Below are positions 1 to 8,100 of a DNA stretch of 19,082 nucleotides, piece by piece (position 1 is the first letter of the stretch; each line of letters opens with the position of its first letter). A program made the position numbers and the translations under genes. The notes under the pieces are model-generated. The model was not told where the DNA came from. It ran no database searches and worked only from the letters and a program-made list of their open reading frames with translations. The DNA is taken from positions 1-19,082 of the forward strand of contig JBIKLF010000032.1 in the NCBI GenBank assembly GCA_044359955.1. The letters are read 5' to 3'. This DNA comes from JACTMZ01 sp044359955 (GTDB taxonomy: Bacteria; Verrucomicrobiota; Verrucomicrobiia; Chthoniobacterales; JACTMZ01).

Positions 1-66
1 CTTGGACCAATCGGAGAGCTTGGACTGGGCCTCGGCGGTGAGTTCGAGCGGTGCTGGTCGAGCCAT
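1..66 (-). CDS. IS630-family transposase, N-terminal fragment (cut by window edge)
   Basis: On the minus strand an ATG at 66-64 opens a frame that runs off the window after 22 codons, beginning MARPAPLELTAEAQSKLSDW. This resembles the start of IS630/Tc1-mariner-type transposases, where an MxRP(x)P...L(T/S) leader precedes the helix-turn-helix. A GGAGAG ribosome-binding-like stretch lies about 9 nt upstream of the ATG (complement of 76-81). The DDE catalytic domain would be outside the window, so the family call rests on the N-terminus only. The gene points away from the glycan genes, and the DNA just upstream of it (about 67-110) should contain one end of the element. It probably truncated the glycosyltransferase-like remnant on its right. 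Confidence 0.5.
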   Translation of the reverse strand, partial: MARPAPLELTAEAQSKLSDWSK

Positions 67-90
67 GCCAACATGCTCTCCAGAAGATTC

Positions 91-108
91 AAATAAGTCC
101 ACTTATTT
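91..108. repeat. Perfect inverted repeat at the presumed IS630 end
   Basis: AAATAAGT-CC-ACTTATTT has two perfect 8-bp arms with a 2-nt centre. It is AT-rich in GC-rich surroundings and lies between the transposase start codon and the glycosyltransferase remnant. It could be part of the terminal repeat of the element, or the transposase promoter/operator. The other end of the element is not in the window, so the exact terminus and any TA target duplication cannot be confirmed. Confidence 0.45.
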
Positions 109-111
109 ATG

Positions 112-481
112 CGACACAACACTAGCGGTCAACGATGGCAAGTGGCGGGGACGCATCGCCTCCTACGGAATGGTCCGCGCGGAGTGGGCCAAGCAGCTTT
201 ACGGCGGAACACTGCTCTATCCTGGCTACCGCAATCACGTGGCCGACAACGAACTGACTATAATTGCCCGGGCTCTCGGCCAATTCGTCTACGAACCCGA
301 CAGCGTCCTCGTCGAAATCGATCAGGACAAAGCCTTTCAAGGCGCCAAAGTTTACGATAAAAAGTTTCATCCGCCAGACCGCGCGCTTTTACGGGAGCGC
401 TTCGACACATGCTTTGAGGGATTGGTCGAGAGCGAAAGTCTCGAGCCGCTTCGCGCGCAATACTTTCGTGACCCGGTGTAA
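112..481 (+). pseudogene. 5'-truncated glycosyltransferase-like gene remnant
   Basis: An open frame with protein-like composition continues from the IS end to a TAA at 479-481 and has no start of its own next to a ribosome-binding site. It reads ...GKWRGRIASYGMVRAEWAKQ, then LYGGTLLYPGYRNHVADNEL, then a stretch ending near residue EPLRAQYFRDPV. The pattern SYGMVxxEWAxxLYGGTLLYPGY...ADxELTxIA...YEPDSVLVE is reminiscent of the C-terminal half of GT-A-like proteins found in polysaccharide clusters, as I recall them. The family name is therefore tentative. The missing 5' part was most likely lost when the IS630-type element inserted or an adjacent deletion occurred. The left boundary is approximate because the frame stays open through the IS end. 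Confidence 0.5.
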
Positions 482-740
482 AAGCCGCCAGCGCTCAAAA
501 AACTTTGCGAAAAGTCTTTGGTTGCATCCTGCGTGGCTATCAAAGATCCGACATCGCTCCTACCGTGGGAAAGCTTGGCGAAAAGAATCTATGGGGAGCG
601 CCGGCCAAGAGTTAGCTGATCGAAGCGCATCCGCCAAGTCGCCGGGCAACAAACTGCTGCCTCGACCGGCGCTTCGCTCAGCCGGGCACTTCCCAGTATC
701 ATCGAACCTTGCTCACTGCGCTTATTTTTTGAGACCGCCC
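482..740. other. Non-coding or degraded stretch between the remnant and the first intact gene
   Basis: No convincing gene is seen. The frame of the preceding remnant stays open after its TAA for a further 45 codons to TGA at 617-619 and includes the protein-like run IKDPTSLLPWESLAKRIYGE, but has no start codon of its own. A different frame runs open into the downstream glycosyltransferase, yet its translation (Ser/Arg/Lys-rich, no motif) looks non-coding before about 741. The stretch may be decayed coding DNA. The promoter for the 741 gene would be expected here, but no clear -35/-10 pair was found. Confidence 0.35.
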
Positions 741-3700
741 ATGCACACCGCGTTGAGCTTAGTGCCACGCCACGGACAAAATTTGCCGCCGGACCACTTG
801 GCCCGGTCGCTGAGAATGACGATCGAGAGTCAGCCGAGCTTCGCCCCCTATTATATCCGACTCGCCGAGCTATGTTTGCAGCTCGGGCATTGGGAAGAGG
901 CCTGCAGAGCGGCCGTCCGCGCGCTCCAACTCACCGATCTGGAGCCCTACAACGACCTGCTCCTGCGGCGCGCGGCGGCGCAAATCGGCGGCAACGGAGC
1001 AGATCTTCACGCCAGCGCCCGTGCTGAGGAGCGCCGACTGGGCCTGCGGCTTGCCAGATTCGGCTTCACCGACTCCGCTCTGGCTGCGCTGGAAACGAAG
1101 GCGGCGGACCCGGGGGCGCTGTGGCTCCAAGCCTTGGCCTGCCGGCAGCTGGCGCTGTGGCACTACCGCCAAGCAACCCCCGATGGTTTCGCCGCAGCCG
1201 CGACCTGGGCAGCCCGCGGCACGGCGGCCGCCTTGTTGCGCGAGCACCGTGACTCCTGCCGCATCCTCGAAAGCCTGGCCCTGCTGAAATGCGGAAAGAC
1301 CGATGAAGCAGGAAGCTGCCTGCACGGCTGCAAAGAAAGCGAAAGCTACATAACGGATCTTTTGCTTTGCTTGGCCAACGTCGAACCCACCGCCAAGGCC
1401 AAACTCATCAATCGCGCGTTGGCGCGCCATGGACTCTCCCCCATCACATTTGCGGATTCCGTCGATGCGGATTGCCTCTACGACCGACTTGGCAGCGCCG
1501 AATTCATTAAAACCAAGCCAAGGGGAGAAATGCCGCTCATCACCGTGATCGTGGCGGCTTTCAAGGCCACCACCACCCTCCCGACGGCGCTTCGCTCGCT
1601 CCAAGACCAGACGTGGCAAAACCTCGAAATTCTGGTGGTTGACGATGCCAGCACCGACCGCACTGCCGAGATCGTCACCGGTTTCGCTGCCAGCGACCCG
1701 CGCATCCGTTTGATCAGCATGCGCGAAAACGGCGGCGCCTATGTGGCCCGCAACCGCGGACTGGAAGAGGCCCGCGGTGAGTTCGTCACCACCCATGATG
1801 CCGATGACTGGTCGCATCCCGACAAGTTGCGCATCCAAGCGGAATGCCTGGTCTCCGAACCCGATCTGGTGGCCTGCGCCTCCCAGCAAGCCCGAGCCAC
1901 GGCGGAGATGATCTTCGAACGCCCGGATAACGAGGGCCACTTGGTCACCTTGAACGCCTCCTCGCTTATGTTCCGTCGGGACGTCTTTCGCTCGAAGTGC
2001 GGAGGCTGGGACCCGGTGCGTTTTGCCGCCGACTCGGAGGTCTTCGAGCGCTTGGCCCGCGCCACCAGCCCCGCGGCCATTTGCAAAATGTCCACCGGCC
2101 CGCTGTCGTTCCAGAGATCTTCCGACGCCAGCATCGTCAACGATTCGCACTGGGGCTTCGATGGTTACCAATTCGGGGCCCGCGATGTCTACATGGAGAC
2201 CTACCGCGCCCATCACCGGAACGGCGGCGCACTGATCTACTCGCCCGAGTCCGGGCGACGATTCTTCCCGGTGCCGCGGCCCCTGCAACCCGGAGCACGC
2301 AAGGGTGAAGCCAAGAGACGTTTCGACACCATCCTTGTTGCCGATTTCCGCCAGGACACTGCGGCTGCCCGGGCTTGCGTCGCGGATTGGCGGCGTCTCC
2401 GGAAAACGGATCAGCAATGCGCCATCCTGCATCTCTACGCCGACCGCGATGTCCCGCCGGGATCTTTTTTGTCCGTGTTCCGGGAGGAGCCGGATTTTCC
2501 CGACCTCGAGATCCTCGTTTACGGCGAAAAGGCCGAGTGCAAAACCGTGGTTTTTCACAATGCGCAAGTCTTGCAGCAGCCCCAACGCTATTGGCCGGAA
2601 ATCACAGCCAAGAGCGCGCGGTTGGTTGTCCATGAATCGTTGCCCAAAGAAGCCCTCGCGCGCGCCGGCGCCTGCGTCACAGACGCCCTTGGTCTACCCC
2701 TCACCCTGGTTCCCGCCTCGGCTGCGATTCGCAAACTGCTGCCCGATCTGGGACCCCACGACAGTTTCGCTCTCGCCTCTGATGACTGGACTGGAGCAGT
2801 GCCCTTGTCGCCATTGGCCCCGGTGACCACCTCTTCACGCGGGCCCAAGAGCGTGCTTTTTCTGCTGCCCGTGCGCGGCGGCAACGGAGGCGCCAACTCG
2901 GTCGTCCAAGAAGCCGCCGCCCTGCGGCTCCTCGGTCTTGATGCGCGCGTCGCCGTGAACCGCAAAGACTTTGACGAATACTTCGACCTCTACGCCGATG
3001 TCCCCGCGCTGTCGGATATTCTCACCGCCTTTGACCCCGCCCAGCGTGGGCTCGTCGGCGGCACAGCAGACGTGGTGGTGGCGACGCTTTTTTCATCGGT
3101 CGCTCACGTGGCTGCCCTGCGCGACAAACACCCGCAGATCACTCCCGCTTATTACATTCAGGATTACGAGCCATGGTTTCACGCGACCGGAACCGATTTG
3201 CACCGGCGAGCGTTCGCCTCTTACACGCAGATCCCGGATCTTGTCTGCTTTGCCAAAACCAATTGGCTTTGCGATCTCGTCCGGCAGCACCATGGAATCG
3301 AAGTCAAAAAGGTCCAGGCCAGCATCGACCACAGCGTCTTCCGGCCCGCCCTCAAAAAGAGCGATGGTAAAGTTCACGTCGTTGCCATGGTTCGCCCCTC
3401 CACGCCGCGGCGGGGCGCCGCGCGGACCATACGAGTCCTGCAACAGCTGCACCAGCACCTCGCAGACGCCATTTCTTTGCACATCTTCGGATGCCTCGAA
3501 ACCGACCCCGGCTTCGTGCCCTTGGAGCGCGGGTTTCCGCACACCAACCATGGACCACTCACCCGCAAGGCGGTCGCGGAACTGCTCGGTGCTTGCCATG
3601 TTTTCCTGGATGCGTCCGACTACCAAGCGTTCGGACGCACGGCCTTGGAAGCCATGGCCTGCCGTTGTGCCAGCGTGGTCCCCGCGGCCGGAGGCACGAG

Positions 3701-3899
3701 CGAGTATGCCATCCACGGAGAGAACGCCCTGGTCGTCGACACGGCTTCGGAGGCGGAGATTCTGCGGCAAATGACCGAACTGCTCCAAAACTCGGCAACG
3801 ATTGACACCCTTGCCGAGGCCGGACATAGGACCGCCTTGCGTTATTCTACCGAAGGAGCCGCCGAAAGCATCGCCAAAGCCCTGGGTCTTCTGATTTAA
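741..3899 (+). CDS. Multidomain glycosyltransferase: TPR-like N-terminus, GT2, and C-terminal GT4 (WsaF/rhamnosyltransferase-like)
   Basis: A 1052-aa protein is predicted from ATG 741. Residues about 30-260 are Leu/Ala-rich helical repeats of TPR type (YIRLAELCLQLGHWEEACRA). A GT2 GT-A domain begins near residue 264 (PLITVIVAAFKA), with VVDDAST and the DXD-like HDADDW near 352-357, the nucleotide-sugar/metal site of the family. A linker follows, then a GT-B module from about residue 704 containing YYIQDYEPWF and the GT4 C-terminal signature AFGRTALEAMACR...GG near 961-985. The QDYEPWF/MVRPSTPRRG pattern resembles WsaF-type rhamnosyltransferases, so two successive sugar transfers are plausible. 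No signal peptide or membrane segment is seen, so it is probably cytoplasmic. ATG 816 is an alternative start; the frame is open back to 264 but that translation looks non-coding. It is followed 8 nt later by the HU-like gene. Confidence 0.85.
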   Translation: MHTALSLVPRHGQNLPPDHLARSLRMTIESQPSFAPYYIRLAELCLQLGHWEEACRAAVRALQLTDLEPYNDLLLRRAAAQIGGNGADLHASARAEERRLGLRLARFGFTDSALAALETKAADPGALWLQALACRQLALWHYRQATPDGFAAAATWAARGTAAALLREHRDSCRILESLALLKCGKTDEAGSCLHGCKESESYITDLLLCLANVEPTAKAKLINRALARHGLSPITFADSVDADCLYDRLGSAEFIKTKPRGEMPLITVIVAAFKATTTLPTALRSLQDQTWQNLEILVVDDASTDRTAEIVTGFAASDPRIRLISMRENGGAYVARNRGLEEARGEFVTTHDADDWSHPDKLRIQAECLVSEPDLVACASQQARATAEMIFERPDNEGHLVTLNASSLMFRRDVFRSKCGGWDPVRFAADSEVFERLARATSPAAICKMSTGPLSFQRSSDASIVNDSHWGFDGYQFGARDVYMETYRAHHRNGGALIYSPESGRRFFPVPRPLQPGARKGEAKRRFDTILVADFRQDTAAARACVADWRRLRKTDQQCAILHLYADRDVPPGSFLSVFREEPDFPDLEILVYGEKAECKTVVFHNAQVLQQPQRYWPEITAKSARLVVHESLPKEALARAGACVTDALGLPLTLVPASAAIRKLLPDLGPHDSFALASDDWTGAVPLSPLAPVTTSSRGPKSVLFLLPVRGGNGGANSVVQEAAALRLLGLDARVAVNRKDFDEYFDLYADVPALSDILTAFDPAQRGLVGGTADVVVATLFSSVAHVAALRDKHPQITPAYYIQDYEPWFHATGTDLHRRAFASYTQIPDLVCFAKTNWLCDLVRQHHGIEVKKVQASIDHSVFRPALKKSDGKVHVVAMVRPSTPRRGAARTIRVLQQLHQHLADAISLHIFGCLETDPGFVPLERGFPHTNHGPLTRKAVAELLGACHVFLDASDYQAFGRTALEAMACRCASVVPAAGGTSEYAIHGENALVVDTASEAEILRQMTELLQNSATIDTLAEAGHRTALRYSTEGAAESIAKALGLLI

Positions 3900-3907
3900 T
3901 TTTTGCG

Positions 3908-4432
3908 ATGCGATCCTATCTTTCCAAACTACCGATCGAGCGCGTGACCAAGGCCGTCAAATCCGGCTTCAATCAAGTCCTCAACCAAATCGCCCCGCTG
4001 GAAGAAGTTCCGTCCTCCGCAATGACTCCGCCATCCGATAAAACAAGTCCCGAACCCGCAAAACCTGTTGCGTCGACGCCACAGAGACCGCATAATCGAA
4101 AAATGACTACTTCTAAAAAGAACATCCTTGACGTCAAGCAACTCGCCATCACGATTAAAGCCTCGGGCTCGCCGGTCTTGAAGGCGCTTCCCGAAAAGAA
4201 AGTGGCCAAAATCTTGGCTTTGGCTTTCGGGGAGATCGGCAATCAATTGAAAGCCGTCGACACAGGAACCCTGCGTGTGCGGGGCCTCGGGGTTTTTCAC
4301 GTGAGAAATCGGGAGGTTGAGAAAGAGGGCAAAAAGCTCAAGGTTCGCCGGGTCGGCTTCGGCGCCAGCAAGCCGAAGCAACCGAAGCCGAAATCCGCTC
4401 CTCCCGCCGGAAACGCCGATAAAAAAGCGTAA
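3908..4432 (+). CDS. HU-like DNA-binding protein with Lys/Pro-rich C-terminal tail
   Basis: A 174-aa protein starts 8 nt after the glycosyltransferase stop. The core at about residues 70-155 follows the HU/IHF layout: a helical part (ILALAFGEIGNQLKAV), then the beta-arm region GTLRVRGLGVFHVRNRE and KKLKVRRVGFG, corresponding to the 'GFGTFEVRxR' stretch of HU. The tail (KPKQPKPKSAPP...KKA) is basic and disordered-looking. The first 65 residues are not HU-like and end in a Ser/Thr/Pro linker; ATG 4103 (residue 66) would give a shorter protein of about 109 aa close to standard HU length. The canonical HU arm sequence is only partly conserved, so this is an HU-like call rather than a confident HU. 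Its co-location with glycan genes is odd; it could be a locus-bound nucleoid protein or regulator. Confidence 0.55.
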   Translation: MRSYLSKLPIERVTKAVKSGFNQVLNQIAPLEEVPSSAMTPPSDKTSPEPAKPVASTPQRPHNRKMTTSKKNILDVKQLAITIKASGSPVLKALPEKKVAKILALAFGEIGNQLKAVDTGTLRVRGLGVFHVRNREVEKEGKKLKVRRVGFGASKPKQPKPKSAPPAGNADKKA

Positions 4433-4470
4433 CCGATCGCCCGGCGCCCTTCCCCACCATTTCCGACCCC

Positions 4471-4599
4471 GTGGACTCGAGGCTGATCAAACGCTTGGTC
4501 GTCGGTGTGATCATGATCCTCCTGCGTCCCTTTATCCGGCGCGCCATTTTTCCCGGCGCCAAAGCCGCGCTACCGCGAGCCCGACGCCGGCGCCGCTGA
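4471..4599 (+). CDS. Candidate small membrane protein (42 aa, weak)
   Basis: GTG 4471 to TGA 4597-4599 encodes 42 residues: a short polar start, a hydrophobic run LVVGVIMILL ending in RPF, then a very basic tail ending RARRRRR. One possible membrane segment flanked by arginines would fit a small inner-membrane peptide. No ribosome-binding site is visible, the start is GTG, and GC-rich spacer DNA easily gives Arg-rich frames. It is recorded because it is the only hydrophobic frame in the spacer; I recognise no family. Confidence 0.15.
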   Translation: MDSRLIKRLVVGVIMILLRPFIRRAIFPGAKAALPRARRRRR

Positions 4600-4646
4600 A
4601 ACCACGCGTTCACAGCGCCGGAATGCCGCCAAACCGGACGGTAAGG

Positions 4647-4660
4647 TCCACGAACCACAC
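4647..4660 (-). repeat. Inverted copy of the GTGTGGTTCGTGGA repeat
   Basis: TCCACGAACCACAC is the exact reverse complement of 5105-5118. The pair faces inward across about 440 nt and brackets the hairpin-rich spacer. Similar GTGTGGTTCGTGG words are known to me as dispersed intergenic repeats in some bacterial genomes, but copy number elsewhere cannot be judged from this window. Confidence 0.6.
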
Positions 4661-4693
4661 TAAGGGACACGAATAAAGGCAGACGCGAAGCTT

Positions 4694-4714
4694 GGTTCCG
4701 CCAACGGCGGAACC
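4694..4714. repeat. Perfect 9-bp hairpin
   Basis: GGTTCCGCC-AAC-GGCGGAACC has 9-bp perfect arms and a 3-nt loop. It shares its last base with the next hairpin (4714-4730), forming a tandem pair of GC-rich stem-loops. No T-run follows, so it resembles REP-type or structural DNA more than an intrinsic terminator. Confidence 0.7.
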
Positions 4715-4730
4715 GGCGGGCAGCCCGCCG
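4714..4730. repeat. Perfect 8-bp hairpin adjoining the previous one
   Basis: CGGCGGGC-A-GCCCGCCG has 8-bp arms around a single base. Together with 4694-4714 it forms a 37-nt double-hairpin block. Confidence 0.65.
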
Positions 4731-4754
4731 TAACGTCCGCAAACGGGTTGGCAA

Positions 4755-4785
4755 GCATGGAGCATGGAGCGTGGAGCATGGAGCC
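4755..4785 (+). repeat. GGAGCATGGAGC-type short tandem repeat
   Basis: The motif GGAGC(A/G)TG recurs about every 8-9 nt (words GCATGGAGCATGGAGC then GTGGAGCATGGAGCC). The complementary strand of 4932-4966 carries a close version, so the two copies are in opposite orientation. Confidence 0.6.
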
Positions 4786-4877
4786 AGAAGGCAGCAAATC
4801 TCTGATCTGTTCCGAACAACCGTCTTACCGCAACACCGCCCTACCGTCATAGGTCCGCCACCGCAGACTGCCCGCCC

Positions 4878-4899
4878 CGCGGCGAATTACTTCGCCGCG
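4878..4899. repeat. Perfect 9-bp hairpin with TTAC loop
   Basis: CGCGGCGAA-TTAC-TTCGCCGCG has 9-bp perfect arms. It lies between the two inverted copies of the GGAGCATGGAGC repeat, close to the middle of the spacer. Confidence 0.7.
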
Positions 4900-4931
4900 C
4901 TTCGCTTGAGTCTTTGGGGATCGTAAGTCTG

Positions 4932-4966
4932 ACTCCATGCTCCCTGCTCCACGCTCCCTGCTCACC
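4932..4966 (-). repeat. Inverted copy of the GGAGCATGGAGC-type repeat
   Basis: ACTCCATGCTCCCTGCTCC followed by ACGCTCCCTGCTCACC is, on the minus strand, a variant of 4755-4785 with some CATGG units changed to CAGGG. The pair could fold into a long imperfect stem with the 4878-4899 hairpin in its loop. Confidence 0.55.
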
Positions 4967-4975
4967 TTGGAGGCC

Positions 4976-4991
4976 GTCCGCCTAGGCGGAC
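4976..4991. repeat. Perfect 16-bp palindrome
   Basis: GTCCGCCTAGGCGGAC is self-complementary along its full length. Such a site could bind a dimeric protein or fold as a cruciform; nothing in the sequence indicates which. Confidence 0.6.
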
Positions 4992-5055
4992 AAGGGCGGT
5001 GAGGTCAGGCGGCAGGGAGCAAGCTCGCTTGCGCAAGCCGCATGCCCTCAGCGCC

Positions 5056-5075
5056 GTCAGGGGCAAGGCCCTGAC
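5056..5075. repeat. Perfect 7-bp hairpin
   Basis: GTCAGGG-GCAAGG-CCCTGAC has 7-bp arms and a 6-nt loop, about 90 nt before the start of the giant glycosyltransferase gene. There is no following T-run. A smaller stem GCAAG-CTCG-CTTGC lies just upstream at 5019-5032. Confidence 0.55.
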
Positions 5076-5104
5076 TCAGGCCACCTCTCCCTTCGTGCAA
5101 ATTC

Positions 5105-5118
5105 GTGTGGTTCGTGGA
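5105..5118 (+). repeat. GTGTGGTTCGTGGA repeat
   Basis: Exact reverse complement of 4647-4660. It lies 46 nt upstream of the chosen ATG of the giant glycosyltransferase, so it falls in that gene's leader or promoter region. Confidence 0.6.
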
Positions 5119-5163
5119 TAAACTTCTCTGCATCGATACACCTTGGCTGGCGTTGAATGTGCC

Positions 5164-8100
5164 ATGAAACATCTCATCAATAAACTCCAGCGCATGCTTG
5201 GCGATGCGCCGCGCATTATACCGGTGGCTTTCGATGTGATGTGGGCCCCCGATCAGCCCGGCGTGCTCATTTCCCTCGGGAAGCTTTCCACAAAAGACGC
5301 CACCAGCCTCAAACCTCAGCTGGCGTTGAATGGCACTGCACTGCCGCCCAGCCGCGAAGAACAGAGCGACGAGGGCAAACTTCTCTTGGCCTGGGATGAG
5401 CTACCGCCCATGGCCCGGGAGGGAGAAAGAGCGCAGTTCACCTTCCACTCCAAGGCAGTCAAGGCAAGCTCGGCCCGGATGGGCCCAACGCCGCCGGGGG
5501 CGAAAGAGCCTCCACCGGTGACCGGCTATCTCGAGGGATTCGACCAAGCCGGGAACGTCTACGGCTGGCTGGATACTACCGAACGCAGTCCGGAGGAGTT
5601 TCTCCTCCGCTGCGGCGAAGTGAGCACACCGGTTCATGCCGAAATCCTGCGCCAAGATGTGGCCGAGGCCGGGTTCCCCGGCGGGCGCGGATTTCTGATC
5701 GAATTCCGCGAGTTTCTCCCGCTTTTTCCGCCGCTCTTTTCCGGTCACGCGCTGCGCGTGGAGGGGGCCTCGGGAGCCCTGCTCGGGCAGCCCGTTTACT
5801 GGCCGGTGCTCGAAGCCGCCCGGCGCAACGAGCTCCTTTGGCATTGGCTCGCCCGCTTCTTCGCCCTGCAACTGGAGGGCGCTGCCGCGGGAACCGACAC
5901 CTTGGAGTTGTTCGACGCGGAGTTCGCCAAGCTGGAGCAAGCGGGTCTGCCGGGGTTGCAGGAAGAAGCAGGCGCCGCGCGCTGCGTGCAGCTCATGCAG
6001 GACTTTTGCGGACAGCAGGTCGGCGGTCAGGGGGAATTCCGGACCAACCTGCGCAAGCTGTCGGAGCTCGGCACCCGCCTGGCCGGTTCCCATCCGATGT
6101 GGCACAACGCGGCAGCAGGTTTCCAGGTCGCCATCATCGCCGAAGATTTTCTCGGAGCCGTGCGCCGCAGTTGGCGGCGCCAGGCCTTTCTCGCCACCGC
6201 CGAAGAAGAGAGCGCGCCACCGCCCCCCCCGGAGGCGCAGTTCCTCGCCCCCGCGCTTCACTCGGGGCGGCTCCACTTTCTTCCTTGGGACGGCTGGGTC
6301 CGGAAAAGCCTCGTCGGCGCGATCGAGTTGGCCGCCAATCTTCCGGCAACCGGGGGCCAAGACCCGGACCTGGCCGCCAAGCTCTCGGCGGCCGAAGCCG
6401 CCGTCTCCCTGCTCTATGGCGACGAACAGATCATCGCCGGGCTGCAGCGCCTGCGCCGGCAACTCGGCCTCTTTTCCGACCACCCTTCCGCCCACCTGCG
6501 CCGGGAGGCGCTCGCCCTCAAGAGGCAGTCCAAGTTCTTGCAGGCGCTTTCGGCGGAGAGTGCAGATCCGGAACACGAGACGCCGTCCGGCAGGATTGCC
6601 GCCTTTGCCTCGCAACTCGGCGCCGCCTGCGAACTCGGGCAACTGCTCGCGCCGGCTGTGATTCGCGATTGGAAAAAGCAGCTGGGTCCCTCCCTGGCCA
6701 AAGCGATGACCGATCCGATTTTTCTCACCGCTTGGCGCGGTTATTTGGAGTTCGCGGGCAGCGCGCTCATGAACCCGTCCACCACGGCAGGCCGGACCAT
6801 CGGACAGGCACGCCGCACGCGCACCGATATTGTCCACTCCCTCAATGAACTGCTCGAACTGGAGCCGGATGATCCGGTGGCGCGTCGGCCCAAACGCCCC
6901 GGCGAAGCGCTCAACATCCTGCTGGTCGGCGCCAAGGACCTGCCGCAGGTCCACCTCTACCGCCAAGAGCAGAAGCTCGCGGCTTGGCGCGCGCTCTCCG
7001 GTCGGCGGCGACCGATCCATGTCGAGCACGCCGACACTTGGGACCAGATCAACGACCCCAAACTGACCCGCCGTCTCGCCGGTTGCGACATCCTGGTCGT
7101 CTGCCGCCTCCCCGCCAACCTCGCCGTGCTCCGCCTGATCCACACCGCCCGGCGTGCGGGCCTGCGCATCATTTACGAAATCGACGACCTGATCTTCGAC
7201 CACGAACACTTCCCGCCCGCCTACGAGACCTATGCGCGCAGCATCACGCCGCGCGAGCACCGTCGCTTGGCCGAGGACACGCCGCTCTGGCTCGAAGCCA
7301 TGCGTCTGGCCGACGAGATTGTCGTTTCCACCACCACGCTGGCCGACCGCATCAGGGCGCTGCTCGGGGACGGTTGTCCCGTTCACATCGAGCCAAACTG
7401 CCAACCACAGGCACTCCGCGACCGCGCCCTAAGTGCCCGCACCTTGCGCCGTTGGCAGAAAAGTGAAGCGGTGCGTCTCGTCTACGGGACGGGAACCAAA
7501 GCACACAAGCAGATCATCGATGAATGGATTCTCCCCGTGCTCGAGAGCCTGCTCGAAAAACATCCCCAGCTCGAAGTCACCTTGGTGGGACGCCTCAAAG
7601 GAATGCCGCCGGCGCTGACCAACCACCCACGCGTCACCGTGGCTCCTTTCGTCGACTACGAAAGCTATCTCGACATCTTGTCCACGGCCGATGTGAGTCT
7701 CGCCGCCATCGAGTCCGGTCCGGCGACGGATGCCAAGAGCGGACTCAAATGGATGGAGGCCGCGGTCCTTGGCGCAGCCTCGGTGGTGAGCCCCTCCGCC
7801 ACCTACCGCGAGTTCCTGCAGGATGGCGTCGACGCTCTCTTCGCCTCGACAAAGCAGGAGTGGGAAGAGCAACTCGCACGCCTGATCGGTGACCCGGCCC
7901 TGCGCGCGCGCATCGCGACCAGCGCGCGCCACAAAGCCATGGCGCAATTCTCGGCGTCGAACCCGAAAGCCGTGTGGGCGAGCATTCTCGAGGCGAAGCC
8001 GGAGGGCACCGCCCAAGACGTGCGCCCGCTCCGCCTGCTCCTCGTCAATCTCTACTACGCCCCGCAAGCTGAAGGCGGTGCGACTCGCGTGGTTGAGGAC

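Larger units (their letters stand above)
4433..5163. other. Gene-poor spacer rich in hairpins and inverted repeat copies
   Basis: About 730 nt separate the HU-like gene from the giant glycosyltransferase. It contains at least five perfect hairpins or palindromes (4694-4714, 4714-4730, 4878-4899, 4976-4991, 5056-5075) and two short repeat families present once in each orientation (4647-4660 with 5105-5118; 4755-4785 with 4932-4966). One small frame at 4471-4599 is the only coding candidate. Some hairpins could end transcription of the 741-4432 unit, but none has the long T-run of a standard intrinsic terminator. Confidence 0.6.

Noticed and set aside
264..740. Extension of the first glycosyltransferase to an upstream start at 264
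   Set aside because: The added translation overlaps the remnant in another frame and is motif-free and Ser/Arg/Lys-rich; starts at 741 or 816 fit better.
870..2633. Long minus-strand open frame (587 codons)
   Set aside because: It lies opposite the GT2/GT4 protein, whose motifs are clear. GC-rich genes commonly give long antisense frames, and its translation has no recognisable domain.
5143..5163. TTG 5143 as the start of the giant glycosyltransferase
   Set aside because: It adds only seven residues and has no better ribosome-binding site than ATG 5164, so the ATG was kept.
5401..7404. Long minus-strand open frame (667 codons)
   Set aside because: Antisense shadow of the giant glycosyltransferase; composition is Gly/Arg/Glu-rich and without motifs.
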